Origin: Candidatus Coproplasma stercoravium
Lineage (GTDB): Bacteria; Bacillota; Clostridia; Christensenellales; Borkfalkiaceae
NCBI GenBank assembly: GCA_018713165.1
Contig: DVFR01000020.1
Span: forward strand, 1-64,000
Reading direction: 5' to 3'
DNA length: 64,000 nucleotides
Positions 32,976 through 40,991 of this stretch are shown in pieces. The notes below the pieces were generated by a model, which saw only the letters and a program-made list of their open reading frames with translations, was not told the origin of the DNA and did no database searches. Numbering within the stretch: the first letter of the stretch is position 1; the number at the start of each line of letters is the position of its first letter. Position numbers and translations under genes: made by a program.

Positions 32976-34508
32976 TTATTCAGGCTGTTCGGGAGGGGAC
33001 ATGCGCGTAAGCCTTGCACCCTCCTCCTCGAGCGACTTGTCGGGCACGGCCCTGTCGCTCGCCTTTACCATCTGTTCGACGGTGACCTTTGCGCGCTCTA
33101 CGGGAATTATGGTACCCACGCCCGCTACGCAGCCGCCGGGACAACCCATACCCTCTATCATATAGCCGTTCAGCTTGCCGGCCTTTGCCAGGGTAAGCAT
33201 CTTTTTGCATTCGGCGAGTCCCTCTGCATGCTGAATTTTAACCTCGGTGCCGGGGTAATATTCGTTTATGCACTTTTCAATCGCGTTTGCAACGCCGCCG
33301 GCAACGGCATAGCCGCGCCCTGCGCCCGTCGCGGTAAACTCGATAGGGCTCTCTTCAAGCTCCTCGGGAATTATTTCGAGTGCGTCGAACATGCCCGCAA
33401 GCTCCTCGAACGTTATAACGAAGTCGACATAGCTGCGGATATACGTGCGCGAAGCTTCGAGCTTTTTGGCGGCGCACGGGCCTATGAATACTACGCGGGC
33501 CTCGGGGTCCTTCTCCTTGATGTGGCGCGCGGTCGCAACCATGGGCGTGAGCTCCTGCGAAATTTCGGGAGCGAGGTCGGGGAACTGCCTGCGCGTAAGC
33601 TCTACCCACGCGGGGCAGCAGCTCGTGAAAAGGAAAGGCTGTTCGCCCGTGGCGATAGACTTTACGTAGTGGTGCGCCTCGGTAATGCAGCCCATGTCTG
33701 CGCCGTAGGCGACTTCGTAAATATCCTTAAAGCCCACCTTTAAAAGGGCGGTTTTGGTCTTTCCCGGGGTTACCTTGGGGCCGAACTGTCCTATTATTGC
33801 GGGCGCGACCGCCGCAACAACCTTGTCGCCCTTCTTTATAGCCTGAATGAGCTGGAATATCTGCGATTTATCTGCGATTGCGCCGAAGGGGCAGGCAGCC
33901 ATGCACTGTCCGCACGCAACGCACTTGTCGTTGTCAATCTTGGCCCTGCCGAACTCGTCGGAGGAGATGCACTTTATACCGCACGCCTGCGCGCAGGGGC
34001 GGATATGGTGCGCGATGGCGTCGTAAGGGCACGCCGCCTTGCACCTGCCGCACTTTATGCACTTCGACTGGTCGATGAAGGCGTGTCCGTTCACGATTGA
34101 AACGGCGCCCTTCGGGCATGCCTTTATGCACGCGTGCGAAACGCAGTTGCGGCACTGGTCGCTCACCACATACTCGTTGTCGGGGCACTTGTCGCACGCC
34201 GAGGGAATAACCTGCATGAGGGGCGGCTCGTAATACTTATCGGCAATGTTGCTCGCGTCGAGCCCTTCGGTGATGTGAACGGGCTTGTTTGCGGGACGGA
34301 GCGAAAGGCCCATCGCAAGGCGCACGCGCTCCGCGGCAATCTGACGCTCGCGGTAAATATTCTCTCTGTACTTGGGTTCTTCGTCGGGCGTGATTATGTA
34401 AGGAATCGCCTCGATATCGCTTGCAATCGAATCGGATTTGTAGGCAACCTTTGCCACTTCGGCAAAAATTTTGCGCCTTAAATCGGTTACTACGCTCTGA
34501 CTTTTCAT
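32976..34508 (-). CDS. [FeFe] hydrogenase, monomeric type
   Basis: Catalyses reversible H2 formation, presumably with ferredoxin. The 510-residue protein has an N-terminal helical region, an unusual set of cysteines (CDKCP...CRNC...CIKACP), 4Fe-4S ferredoxin repeats (CIKCGRCKAACP and CVACGQCMAACP), and the H-cluster domain with L1 motif FTSCCPAW, L2 motif IGPCAAKKLE and L3 motif EGMGCPGGCVAGVG. The L2 motif has Gly where group A enzymes have Met (MPCxxKxxE), which suggests a group B-like enzyme. AAAGGTGG before the ATG at 34508 decides the start; an in-frame GTG lies three codons earlier. No hydEFG maturases are in the window. Confidence 0.92.
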   Translation of the reverse strand: MKSQSVVTDLRRKIFAEVAKVAYKSDSIASDIEAIPYIITPDEEPKYRENIYRERQIAAERVRLAMGLSLRPANKPVHITEGLDASNIADKYYEPPLMQVIPSACDKCPDNEYVVSDQCRNCVSHACIKACPKGAVSIVNGHAFIDQSKCIKCGRCKAACPYDAIAHHIRPCAQACGIKCISSDEFGRAKIDNDKCVACGQCMAACPFGAIADKSQIFQLIQAIKKGDKVVAAVAPAIIGQFGPKVTPGKTKTALLKVGFKDIYEVAYGADMGCITEAHHYVKSIATGEQPFLFTSCCPAWVELTRRQFPDLAPEISQELTPMVATARHIKEKDPEARVVFIGPCAAKKLEASRTYIRSYVDFVITFEELAGMFDALEIIPEELEESPIEFTATGAGRGYAVAGGVANAIEKCINEYYPGTEVKIQHAEGLAECKKMLTLAKAGKLNGYMIEGMGCPGGCVAGVGTIIPVERAKVTVEQMVKASDRAVPDKSLEEEGARLTRMSPPEQPE

Positions 34509-34625
34509 AAATACCACCTTTTGTTTAGTTTTGCGAAAAAATTATAACACAAACATTAATTGTTTGCAATATCATTTAAGTATTTTTTTGCCGCGCGCCA
34601 TGCATTTTTTTAATGCCCGCAATTC

Positions 34626-35261
34626 ATACTGTAAGGGAATAAAATGAACCTGATTTAAAACGGGAATATCGCGGCAATAGCCGCGTTAAATCCCTTGAAC
34701 GTGCCACCGGGCACGCCCTGCGGGCTTTGCCTTGCTCTTGCGCGCAATCTTTCTCGCAAGGCGTAAGGGAAAACGCCTTGCACGGTCAACGCAAACACAG
34801 ACATTTATGTTTGCTTATCTCGCGGAATACGTAAAGCGGGTAGCCGCTTTACTATGAAACATTCCGCTCGTCGCTTTAAATTGCTTTGCACCTTTAAACA
34901 GCGCATTTTGCGTTGAATTGGCGTGACTGACGAAGCGGCAATACTTTTCAGGGTTCCCAAAAAAAGATTTGCATAGCAAAGATTTTTTGGGAAGAGGAGC
35001 TGCCCGTGTTTAAATTGTAATGGTGCGCGTACGCAGCATTACAAAAAATTCACGGAGCAGTGACGAATTGCAATGAGGATGAACGCCAAGGCAGCGAAAG
35101 TCGGAGCCTTGAATCCTCAAAACAGCGGACACCCGCTGTTTTGCAAGGCGAGATGAGTGAGCGCATATGAAAGCGCGAACGGTGACCGAGCAAGGCGGTT
35201 TATTCGCCGCTCGCCTTGCGAGAGCGTTTAAAGGCTGGTTCGTATTACTCCCTTACAGTAT
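34626..35261. mobile_element. 636-bp non-coding element with ~27-bp terminal inverted repeats (MITE-like)
   Basis: The left end (34626-34652) and the reverse complement of the right end (35235-35261) agree at 23 of 27 positions; the shared outer core is ATACTGTAAGGGA. A TA dinucleotide flanks CTGTAAGGGA on both sides, as expected for IS630/Tc1-mariner-type TA target duplication. No transposase or other reading frame is convincing. The interior is dense in hairpins: GTAAAGCGG/CCGCTTTAC, GCAAACA/TGTTTGC, GCAAGGCGT/ACGCCTTGC, TCCCAAAAAA/TTTTTTGGGA, GTAATG/CATTAC and the AAAACAGCGG/CCGCTGTTTT module also found at 23.9 and 51.3 kb. It lies between the hydrogenase promoter region and the gene at 35279. 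Confidence 0.75.
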
Positions 35262-35278
35262 AAAATCGCACATGCCGT

Positions 35279-35752
35279 TCAGGTGTTGGCGCACGCCGAA
35301 ATATCGGCGCGCAAAACCTTCTCATAGTCGCCCAGCTCGCGCCTGTCGACGACGAACGCGCCCAGTTTGCGGACATGCAGAAGCAGGTAATTTTTGCTCG
35401 TTTTTACCTTTTTAATCTGCGAATATTCCAAATCCAACGCGCCCGCAAAAGTGCCGCGGCGGGTAGCCTTTACAGAGAACGTCGTCTTGCCGAAGTCGTA
35501 AACGTTGAACGAATTGCTCCCGTCCGCCTGCGACAAAAGGCGCAGATACAAAATATATACGACAACCGCAAAGCATATCGGCGCGCAGGAAATTATTATC
35601 AGTTCAACATCGAAGGCGCGGTCAATCGCATATACTATGCCCCAAAGCGCCAAAAGCGCCACACCTATGCACAGCGCGACTATTGCGCAACTGAGCACCG
35701 AACGCGAAATAACTTTTTGCGCCTCTCTGTCTATCCGTGTCACACAGGTCAT
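35279..35752 (-). CDS. YcxB-like membrane protein
   Basis: A 157-residue protein with two membrane segments (about residues 17-41 and 50-72) followed by a soluble beta-rich domain: NVYDFGKTTFSVKATRRG, LEYSQIKKVKTSKNYLLLHV, GAFVVDRREL. This layout matches the YcxB-like C-terminal domain family, whose function is unknown. Its stop lies 17 bases from the right end of the 636-bp element, and a solo copy of that element's end lies ~85 bases upstream of its start, so the gene is bracketed by element ends. The start ATG at 35752 lacks a strong ribosome binding site. Confidence 0.7.
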   Translation of the reverse strand: MTCVTRIDREAQKVISRSVLSCAIVALCIGVALLALWGIVYAIDRAFDVELIIISCAPICFAVVVYILYLRLLSQADGSNSFNVYDFGKTTFSVKATRRGTFAGALDLEYSQIKKVKTSKNYLLLHVRKLGAFVVDRRELGDYEKVLRADISACANT

Positions 35753-35836
35753 ATGCCTCTCCCGAAGCGCCGCAGAATACGCGGCGCAAATTTAAGCTGA
35801 ATTTATTATACAACTATTTTAAGCCGAAATCAATGA

Positions 35837-35865
35837 CATACTGTAAGGAATTAATAACAAACAGG
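35837..35865 (+). repeat. Solo terminal-repeat copy of the 636-bp element
   Basis: ATACTGTAAGGAATTAATAA resembles the left end of the 34626-35261 element. No right end was found beyond it. Confidence 0.45.
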
Positions 35866-36026
35866 TACAAATATTTATTTTAACGGCAAAACGCCCGCAT
35901 ATATGCCTTAATCAATGCCCGAATTTTATTTGAATACGCCGAAAAATAAAATTTATTTTTTGCGGCGGCAGGCGCGCAATTCCTTCACCGCGGGAGACAT
36001 TCCCGCACTCTGCGGGGCAAATTTTA

Positions 36027-36054
36027 TTGACGGCGCGGCGGAATTAGCTATAAT
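36027..36054 (+). promoter_or_regulatory. Promoter of the XRE membrane regulator
   Basis: TTGACG at 36027-36032, 16 bases, TATAAT at 36049-36054; predicted start about 63 bases before the ATG. Confidence 0.7.
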
Positions 36055-36123
36055 TAAAGTTGCAGACGGACGAAAAGTGCCGTATGCGGCGCGTCTTACT
36101 TATAAAATTCGAGGAAAGTATTT

Positions 36124-37164
36124 ATGGAAAAAAAGACGATAGGTAAATTTATTTCCGCCCTGAGAAGGGCAAAAGGGCTTACCCAGCGCGAACTCGGCGA
36201 TATGCTGTACGTTTCCGACAAAACAATAAGCCGCTGGGAGAACGACGAATGCACGCCCGATTTGAATTTGCTCCCCGCCATTGCCGACATTTTCGGCGTG
36301 ACCTGCGACGAACTGCTGCGCGGAGAGAAAACTTTTACCGCACAGAGCGGTGCAGAACAGCCCGCGGGCGACACCGCAACTTCCGTGCGCGGCAAAAAAC
36401 AGCTTGAAGCAATCTTGAGGAGAAAGTACTCCCTCTTCCGCAATCTCTCGTTTATCCCCTTCGGTCTGGCGCTTCTCGGACTGGTAGTGGCAATAATATG
36501 CGCATTTGCAGGGGCAGACGACGAAATCACGTGGCTTGGTTTTGTTCTGGCGGCATTTTTAACAGCAGTAGGCATTATATGTGAAGTATGTTTTGCCTTA
36601 AACGGCGCAATGCGCGCCGAAGACGACTGGACGGTTTATACAGACGAAATAGCTGCGCACAATGCAAAGTTGATGCGGCTTGCAATGGCGGCAATTTATG
36701 CCAACCTGTTTATTTTCGGACTGAGTTTTCCCCTGGCCGTATACGATAATTTTTCGGCCGGAATGTTTATACTCCCCGGTTTCGGGCTCGGCTGCGTGCT
36801 CGTGCTTGCGGCATACGGAATATATTTTAAATGCATACGCACGAGAATGATAAATGCGGGCATGCTGAACTTTACCGGAGAGCATAATAAATTTATTGCC
36901 CGGAACAACAGGCGGCTTTTGAGCATTTCTCTGGTATTCGGCATAATTTATATTTTGCTTATCATTCTGCTCATCGTATTCACGTCAATCAACAATTATA
37001 ATCCCGAATTTTTTTATACTGAGCTCGACCACGGCGGCGTATATTACGGCATGGCGCTGATAGCCGATATTACGTTGTCGGCATTTATCGTTCCCGTTGC
37101 AGGAACAATCATTTATTTTGCAATTTATTTTGCAAAACTCAGGAAACAAAAACTAAACAAATAA
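36124..37164 (+). CDS. XRE-type regulator fused to a membrane domain
   Basis: A 346-residue protein. Residues 1-65 form an XRE helix-turn-helix: FISALRRAKGLTQRELGDMLYVSDKTISRWENDECTPDLNLL. After a linker with an SVRGKK segment come about six membrane segments (SFIPFGLALLGLVVAIICAF, WLGFVLAAFLTAVGIICEV, ANLFIFGLSFPLAVY, LVFGIIYILLIILLIVF, ADITLSAFIVPVAGTIIYFAIYF). Such one-component, membrane-tethered regulators are widespread in Clostridia; signal and targets are unknown. GAGGAAAG lies just before the ATG. The first genes on either side face other ways, so no operon partner is evident. Confidence 0.88.
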   Translation: MEKKTIGKFISALRRAKGLTQRELGDMLYVSDKTISRWENDECTPDLNLLPAIADIFGVTCDELLRGEKTFTAQSGAEQPAGDTATSVRGKKQLEAILRRKYSLFRNLSFIPFGLALLGLVVAIICAFAGADDEITWLGFVLAAFLTAVGIICEVCFALNGAMRAEDDWTVYTDEIAAHNAKLMRLAMAAIYANLFIFGLSFPLAVYDNFSAGMFILPGFGLGCVLVLAAYGIYFKCIRTRMINAGMLNFTGEHNKFIARNNRRLLSISLVFGIIYILLIILLIVFTSINNYNPEFFYTELDHGGVYYGMALIADITLSAFIVPVAGTIIYFAIYFAKLRKQKLNK

Positions 37165-37190
37165 TTTAATTTTAATTTAATTTTTTAAGG

Positions 37191-37218
37191 CGGCGGAAAT
37201 ATTTCCGCCGTATTTTTA
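37191..37218 (+). terminator. Terminator of the XRE membrane regulator
   Basis: CGGCGGAAAT/ATTTCCGCCG perfect stem followed by TATTTTTAT. Confidence 0.85.
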
Positions 37219-37219
37219 T

Positions 37220-37275
37220 ATGGCGAGATTTCTCCGCTTCACTCACTCCGTTCGTTACGGTCGAAATGACAGGTC
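37220..37275 (-). repeat. GTCATTTCGAC-type dispersed repeat
   Basis: On the minus strand it reads TGTCATTTCGACCGTAACGA...GGAGAAATCTCGCC, the same family as 8638-8684 and 16909-16953. Confidence 0.75.
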
Positions 37276-37414
37276 AGAGAGAACATTTATGCCGCAGTAT
37301 GTAGCGCGGCGGCCCGCGCGTTAAGCATACTGCGGCATTTTAGATAATTTTTACCTTATTATAAGCTTTAAATTAAAACACTTTCACCGAAAAAAATTTT
37401 TCGGCGAAATTTGA

Positions 37415-37563
37415 ATTAATAATGTTTGCAAGCAAGGTTTCCTTGCGCCGCAAGACACAATTTGCTGCGGCAGCAGGCTCGCCGAAAGTGAATTGCCGCG
37501 ATTATATAATCGTGGGCCCTTAAAAATCGCGGCAAGAGAAACTTAGTTTCTCCGCCTCACGAA
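37415..37563 (-). repeat. Multi-hairpin intergenic element, copy C
   Basis: On the minus strand: CGTGAGGCG, stem GAGAAAC/GTTTCTC, stem GCCGCGAT (37533-37526) with ATCGCGGC (37502-37495), stem GCCTGCTGCCGCAGC, linker AAATTGTGTC (37463-37454), stem GCAAGG/CCTTGC (37446-37432) and the end TTGCAAACATTATT. It matches copy B position for position in layout, with different bases in both halves of each stem. It lies between converging genes. Confidence 0.78.
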
Positions 37564-37594
37564 AAATGCCGCGCTCGGCCAGCGCGGCATTTTT
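37562..37594. terminator. Bidirectional terminator at the aminopeptidase 3' end
   Basis: AAAAATGCCGCGCT / AGCGCGGCATTTTT stem immediately after the M18 gene. Confidence 0.85.
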
Positions 37595-37601
37595 GTGAAT
37601 A

Positions 37602-39002
37602 CTATTTCATGAAAGCTATAAACGCCCTGTAATTGCTGTATAAATCCGCCTTGGAGATGAGCTCCCAGGGAGCGTGCATGGAAATTACGGGCACGCCCAA
37701 ATCAACCGTGTCGATATTGAGGTTGGCAAGGTACTTTGCAACCGTACCGCCGCCGCCCGCGTCGACCTTGCCGAGCTCTGCCGTCTGCCATACCACGCCG
37801 TCACTCTCGAACATGGCGCGCACCTCGCCTACAAATTCGGCGTTGGCGTCGTTGGAACCGCTCTTGCCGCGCGCGCCCGTGAATTTGTTCATGCAGGTGC
37901 CGCAGGCGAGCATTGCCGAGTTCATGCGCTCGTAAACGCTGGCGAAGTTGGGGTCGTAAGCCGCGGTTACGTCGGAGGAGAGGCACTTGGAAACATAGCG
38001 CGTTTTACGGAAAGATGCGCCCATTGCCTCGCATATATCCTCCAACAAATCGGAATAAATCCTGCTCTGCATACCCGTGTTGCCCTCGCTGCCTATCTCC
38101 TCCTTGTCGACGAGCATGGCAACGACGGTGTGTTCGCTTTCGTTATTCAAAACGGCGGTGAGCGCGGGATATGCGCACACCCTGTCGTCGTGGCCGTATG
38201 CGCCGATGAGAGCACGGTCGAAACCTATATCGCGCGCGGGATATGCGGGAACGGCCGAGAGCTCTGCCGAAATGAAGTCCTCCTCGCACATGCCGTACTT
38301 TTCGTTTAAAATGTTGAGCACGGTGAGTTTAATCTTCTTTTCCACCTTTTCGTCGTCGTAGGGCATGCTGCCGACGACTACGTTGAGCTGTTCGCCCTCT
38401 ATAATCTTCGCGCCGCCCTTCGCCATCTGCTCCGCGCCGAGGTGGGGAAGAAGGTCGTCGATGTAGAACACGGGGTCGGCGGGGTCTTCGCCCACCTTTA
38501 TTTCAACCTTTTTTCCGTTCTTTAAAACTACAACGCCGTGAAGCGCGAGGGGAATGGTCGTCCACTGATACTTTTTGATTCCGCCGTAGTAGTGCGTCTT
38601 TAAAAAGCAGAGCCCCGCCTCCTCATAGAGCGGATTCTGCTTTATGTCCACTCTCGGCGCGTCGATGTGCGAAGCTATGAGGCGGAAGCCGTCCTCTTCG
38701 AGGTTTTTCGTGCCGACGCGGAACACGACCACGCTCTTGCCGCGGTTTACGAAATACTTTTTGTCGCCCGCGCCGAGCTTATCGCCGAACTTATACTCGG
38801 TAAAGCCCGCGTCCTTCGCCATTTTAACGGCAACTTCGCAAGCCTCGCGCTCGGTTTTTGCATTGTCGAGGAAGGTTTTATAGCCCTCGGCGTAGTCGAA
38901 AATCGCCTTGCGCTCCTCCTTGGAAGCAACCGTGAAATAATTCTTCTTTTCGTAGGCAAGCTCGTCGTAGCGCTCCTGCCCCTTGCTCTTTTTTTCAGAC
39001 AT
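37602..39002 (-). CDS. M18-family aminopeptidase
   Basis: A zinc (or cobalt) metallo-aminopeptidase that trims N-terminal residues in the cytoplasm. The 466-residue protein has the M18 metal-ligand motifs: SHIDAPRVD (His/Asp, around residue 112), the region GHDDRVCAYPAL (Asp, around 269), and DKEEIGSEGNTGM (catalytic and ligand glutamates, around 302), with a late ISMHAPWELIS histidine. Length and motifs fit the clostridial branch of M18. A lysine-rich stretch opens the protein. It is a single-gene unit with its own terminator. Confidence 0.93.
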   Translation of the reverse strand: MSEKKSKGQERYDELAYEKKNYFTVASKEERKAIFDYAEGYKTFLDNAKTEREACEVAVKMAKDAGFTEYKFGDKLGAGDKKYFVNRGKSVVVFRVGTKNLEEDGFRLIASHIDAPRVDIKQNPLYEEAGLCFLKTHYYGGIKKYQWTTIPLALHGVVVLKNGKKVEIKVGEDPADPVFYIDDLLPHLGAEQMAKGGAKIIEGEQLNVVVGSMPYDDEKVEKKIKLTVLNILNEKYGMCEEDFISAELSAVPAYPARDIGFDRALIGAYGHDDRVCAYPALTAVLNNESEHTVVAMLVDKEEIGSEGNTGMQSRIYSDLLEDICEAMGASFRKTRYVSKCLSSDVTAAYDPNFASVYERMNSAMLACGTCMNKFTGARGKSGSNDANAEFVGEVRAMFESDGVVWQTAELGKVDAGGGGTVAKYLANLNIDTVDLGVPVISMHAPWELISKADLYSNYRAFIAFMK

Positions 39003-39131
39003 AAAAAGCTCCTTTATATAATTAATTCGAGGATATTATAGCACCTGCCAAAACTAAATGCAATATTTTAAACGGGAATTGCATTGCCGCCGCTATAATA
39101 AATTTTAATACCGCGTATCAGCGCGGCGACA

Positions 39132-39163
39132 TAAAAAAACGGGGCGGCGCCCCGTTTTTTTAT
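39132..39163. terminator. Terminator of the ABC importer operon
   Basis: AAAAAAACGGGGC / GCCCCGTTTTTTT stem, symmetric with A- and T-tracts. It serves the minus-strand importer operon ending at 39202 and lies upstream of the aminopeptidase. Confidence 0.85.
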
Positions 39164-39201
39164 TATACCGCTTTGATATATCTCTTCGGTATGGCATATT
39201 T

Positions 39202-40011
39202 TCAGTTTAAAACCATACGGTCGTTAATTTCGCCGCCCGACTCGCGGAAGCGCTGCAACAGGTCCTCCACTTTGAGCGACTTTTTCTCGTCGCCGCTCAC
39301 GTCGTATATCACCCTGCCCTCCTGCATCATTATCAGCCTGTTGCCGCAGCGTATCGCGTCGAGCATGTTGTGCGTTATCATGATGGTCGTGAGGTTGTTT
39401 TCCGCCGCAATCTCTTCGGTAAAGGCGAGCACCTTTGCCGCCGTTTTGGGGTCGAGCGCAGCCGTATGCTCGTCTAAAAGGAGCAGTTCGGGTTTGTTGA
39501 GCGTAGCCATGAGGAGCGTGAGCGACTGCCTCTGTCCGCCCGAGAGCAGCCCGACTTTTGCCGTCATTCTGTCCTCCAGCCCCAGCCCGAGGCGGGCGAG
39601 CTGTTCGCGGTAAAGTTCCTTTTCGCTTTTGCGTATGCCCGGCATGAGCGAGCGCCGCTTGCCGCGGCGGTATGCAAGGGCGAGATTTTCCTGTATCTCC
39701 ATGTTGGGCGAAGTGCCCGTCATCGGGTCCTGAAACACCCTGCCGAGATACTTTGCCCTCTTGTATTCCGAAAGGCGCGTGACGTCGCGCCCGCCGAGGA
39801 TTATTTTGCCCTCGTCTACGCGGAAAGTGCCGCATATGGCGTTTAAAAGCGTGCTCTTGCCTGCGCCGTTGCCGCCTATAACGGTGATGAAATCGCCGTC
39901 ATTTACCGTTAAAGAGAGGTTTTTGAGCGCAACCTTTTCGTTGACGGAGCCGCGGTTGAAGGTTTTGCATATATCCGTAAGCTGAAGTATGGGCTTATTC
40001 TGTTCAGACAT
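39202..40011 (-). CDS. ABC transporter ATPase of a TrpXYZ-like importer
   Basis: A 269-residue ABC ATPase: Walker A IGGNGAGKSTLLNAI, Q-loop VFQDPMTG, signature LSGGQRQSL, Walker B ELLLLDEHTAALDP and the H-loop ITHNM. It hydrolyses ATP to drive the permease encoded just upstream. GAAGGAGG before the ATG at 40011 decides the start, giving an eight-base overlap with the permease gene; the frame is open 16 codons further. The HTAALDP wording and the gene order SBP-permease-ATPase are those of the BMP/TrpXYZ-type importers for tryptophan, purines or similar small molecules. Confidence 0.92.
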   Translation of the reverse strand: MSEQNKPILQLTDICKTFNRGSVNEKVALKNLSLTVNDGDFITVIGGNGAGKSTLLNAICGTFRVDEGKIILGGRDVTRLSEYKRAKYLGRVFQDPMTGTSPNMEIQENLALAYRRGKRRSLMPGIRKSEKELYREQLARLGLGLEDRMTAKVGLLSGGQRQSLTLLMATLNKPELLLLDEHTAALDPKTAAKVLAFTEEIAAENNLTTIMITHNMLDAIRCGNRLIMMQEGRVIYDVSGDEKKSLKVEDLLQRFRESGGEINDRMVLN

Positions 40012-40966
40012 TTTCCCCTCCTTCGGCGGGCATTTCCGCCACTCCTCCGCCGCCGTCATGCTTTGTTCTCTTCTTCTTTTTGCCGAACTTTATGTTGCTG
40101 AAATATGTAGTCTTTAAGTAAGGAATGGCGAGGAATATTGCCACGACTATCGCGGCGAACATCTTTAAATATTCTGTATCTATATTCAGCCATACGACGA
40201 ACTGGTACACTACATAATAGATTATGCTGCCGAGCACGACCCCGACGAGCTGCACGGCGAAGTTGCGGGAAATGCGGGTTACTATCGCTTCGCCAATTAT
40301 AACCGCGGCAAGCCCTATTACTATCGCGCCGCGCCCCATGTTTATATCGGCAAAGCCCTGATACTGCACGAGCAGCGCGCCCGCGAGCGCTACGAGTGCG
40401 TTGGAGAGCATGAGCCCTATTATTTTATTGAGGCTGACGTTTATGCCCTGCGCGCGGCTCATGTTGGGGTTGTTGCCCGTAGCGCGTATGCCGCAGCCCG
40501 TCTCAGTGCCGAAGAACCAGTATAAAAGCCCTATTATGACGGCGACGAAGGCGAACAGAGTGAGTATCGACCACGCCGTGTTTTCCATGGAAGTGGCGCT
40601 TATTATCACGTACTGTCCGCGCGTATCCACGGCGGTGTTGGCCTGTCCCATTATTTTAAGGTTTACCGACCACAGAATGAGCTGGGTTAAAATTCCCGAA
40701 AGAATTGCAGGTATGCCCATGAGCGTGTGGAAAATACCCGTAACCAGCCCCGCGAGCGCGCCCGCGACAACGGCGACGAGCACGGCAAGCCAGGCGTTTA
40801 CGCCCGCCGCCATGAGTACGGCGCACACCGCGCCGCCCGTGCATATAGAGCCGTCTACCGTCAAATCGGCGAAATCGAGCACCTTGTAGGTGATGAACAC
40901 GCCTATCGCCATAATTCCCCAAATCAGTCCGAGCGACACCGCGCCCGGCAATGCTGACCAAAACAT
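40004..40966 (-). CDS. ABC transporter permease of a TrpXYZ-like importer
   Basis: A 320-residue membrane protein with 8-9 segments, resembling the BPD_transp_2 permease family (branched-chain amino acid/sugar type). The segment YWFFGTETGCGIRATGNNPNMSRAQGIN is the conserved cytoplasmic loop that docks the ATPase; RATG-NP is characteristic. The C-terminus ends in a lysine-rich and Gly-rich tail (KKKKRTKHDGGGG). It lies between the binding-protein and ATPase genes and is translationally coupled to the latter. The substrate cannot be read from sequence. Confidence 0.92.
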   Translation of the reverse strand: MFWSALPGAVSLGLIWGIMAIGVFITYKVLDFADLTVDGSICTGGAVCAVLMAAGVNAWLAVLVAVVAGALAGLVTGIFHTLMGIPAILSGILTQLILWSVNLKIMGQANTAVDTRGQYVIISATSMENTAWSILTLFAFVAVIIGLLYWFFGTETGCGIRATGNNPNMSRAQGINVSLNKIIGLMLSNALVALAGALLVQYQGFADINMGRGAIVIGLAAVIIGEAIVTRISRNFAVQLVGVVLGSIIYYVVYQFVVWLNIDTEYLKMFAAIVVAIFLAIPYLKTTYFSNIKFGKKKKRTKHDGGGGVAEMPAEGGENV

Positions 40967-40991
40967 AAAAATTACTCCCTCAGATTATTTG

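Noticed and set aside
34626-35261. Possible tmRNA, RNase P or other known large RNA
   Set aside because: No tmRNA acceptor/T-arm or tag frame, and no RNase P or 6S signature; inverted ends favour a mobile element.
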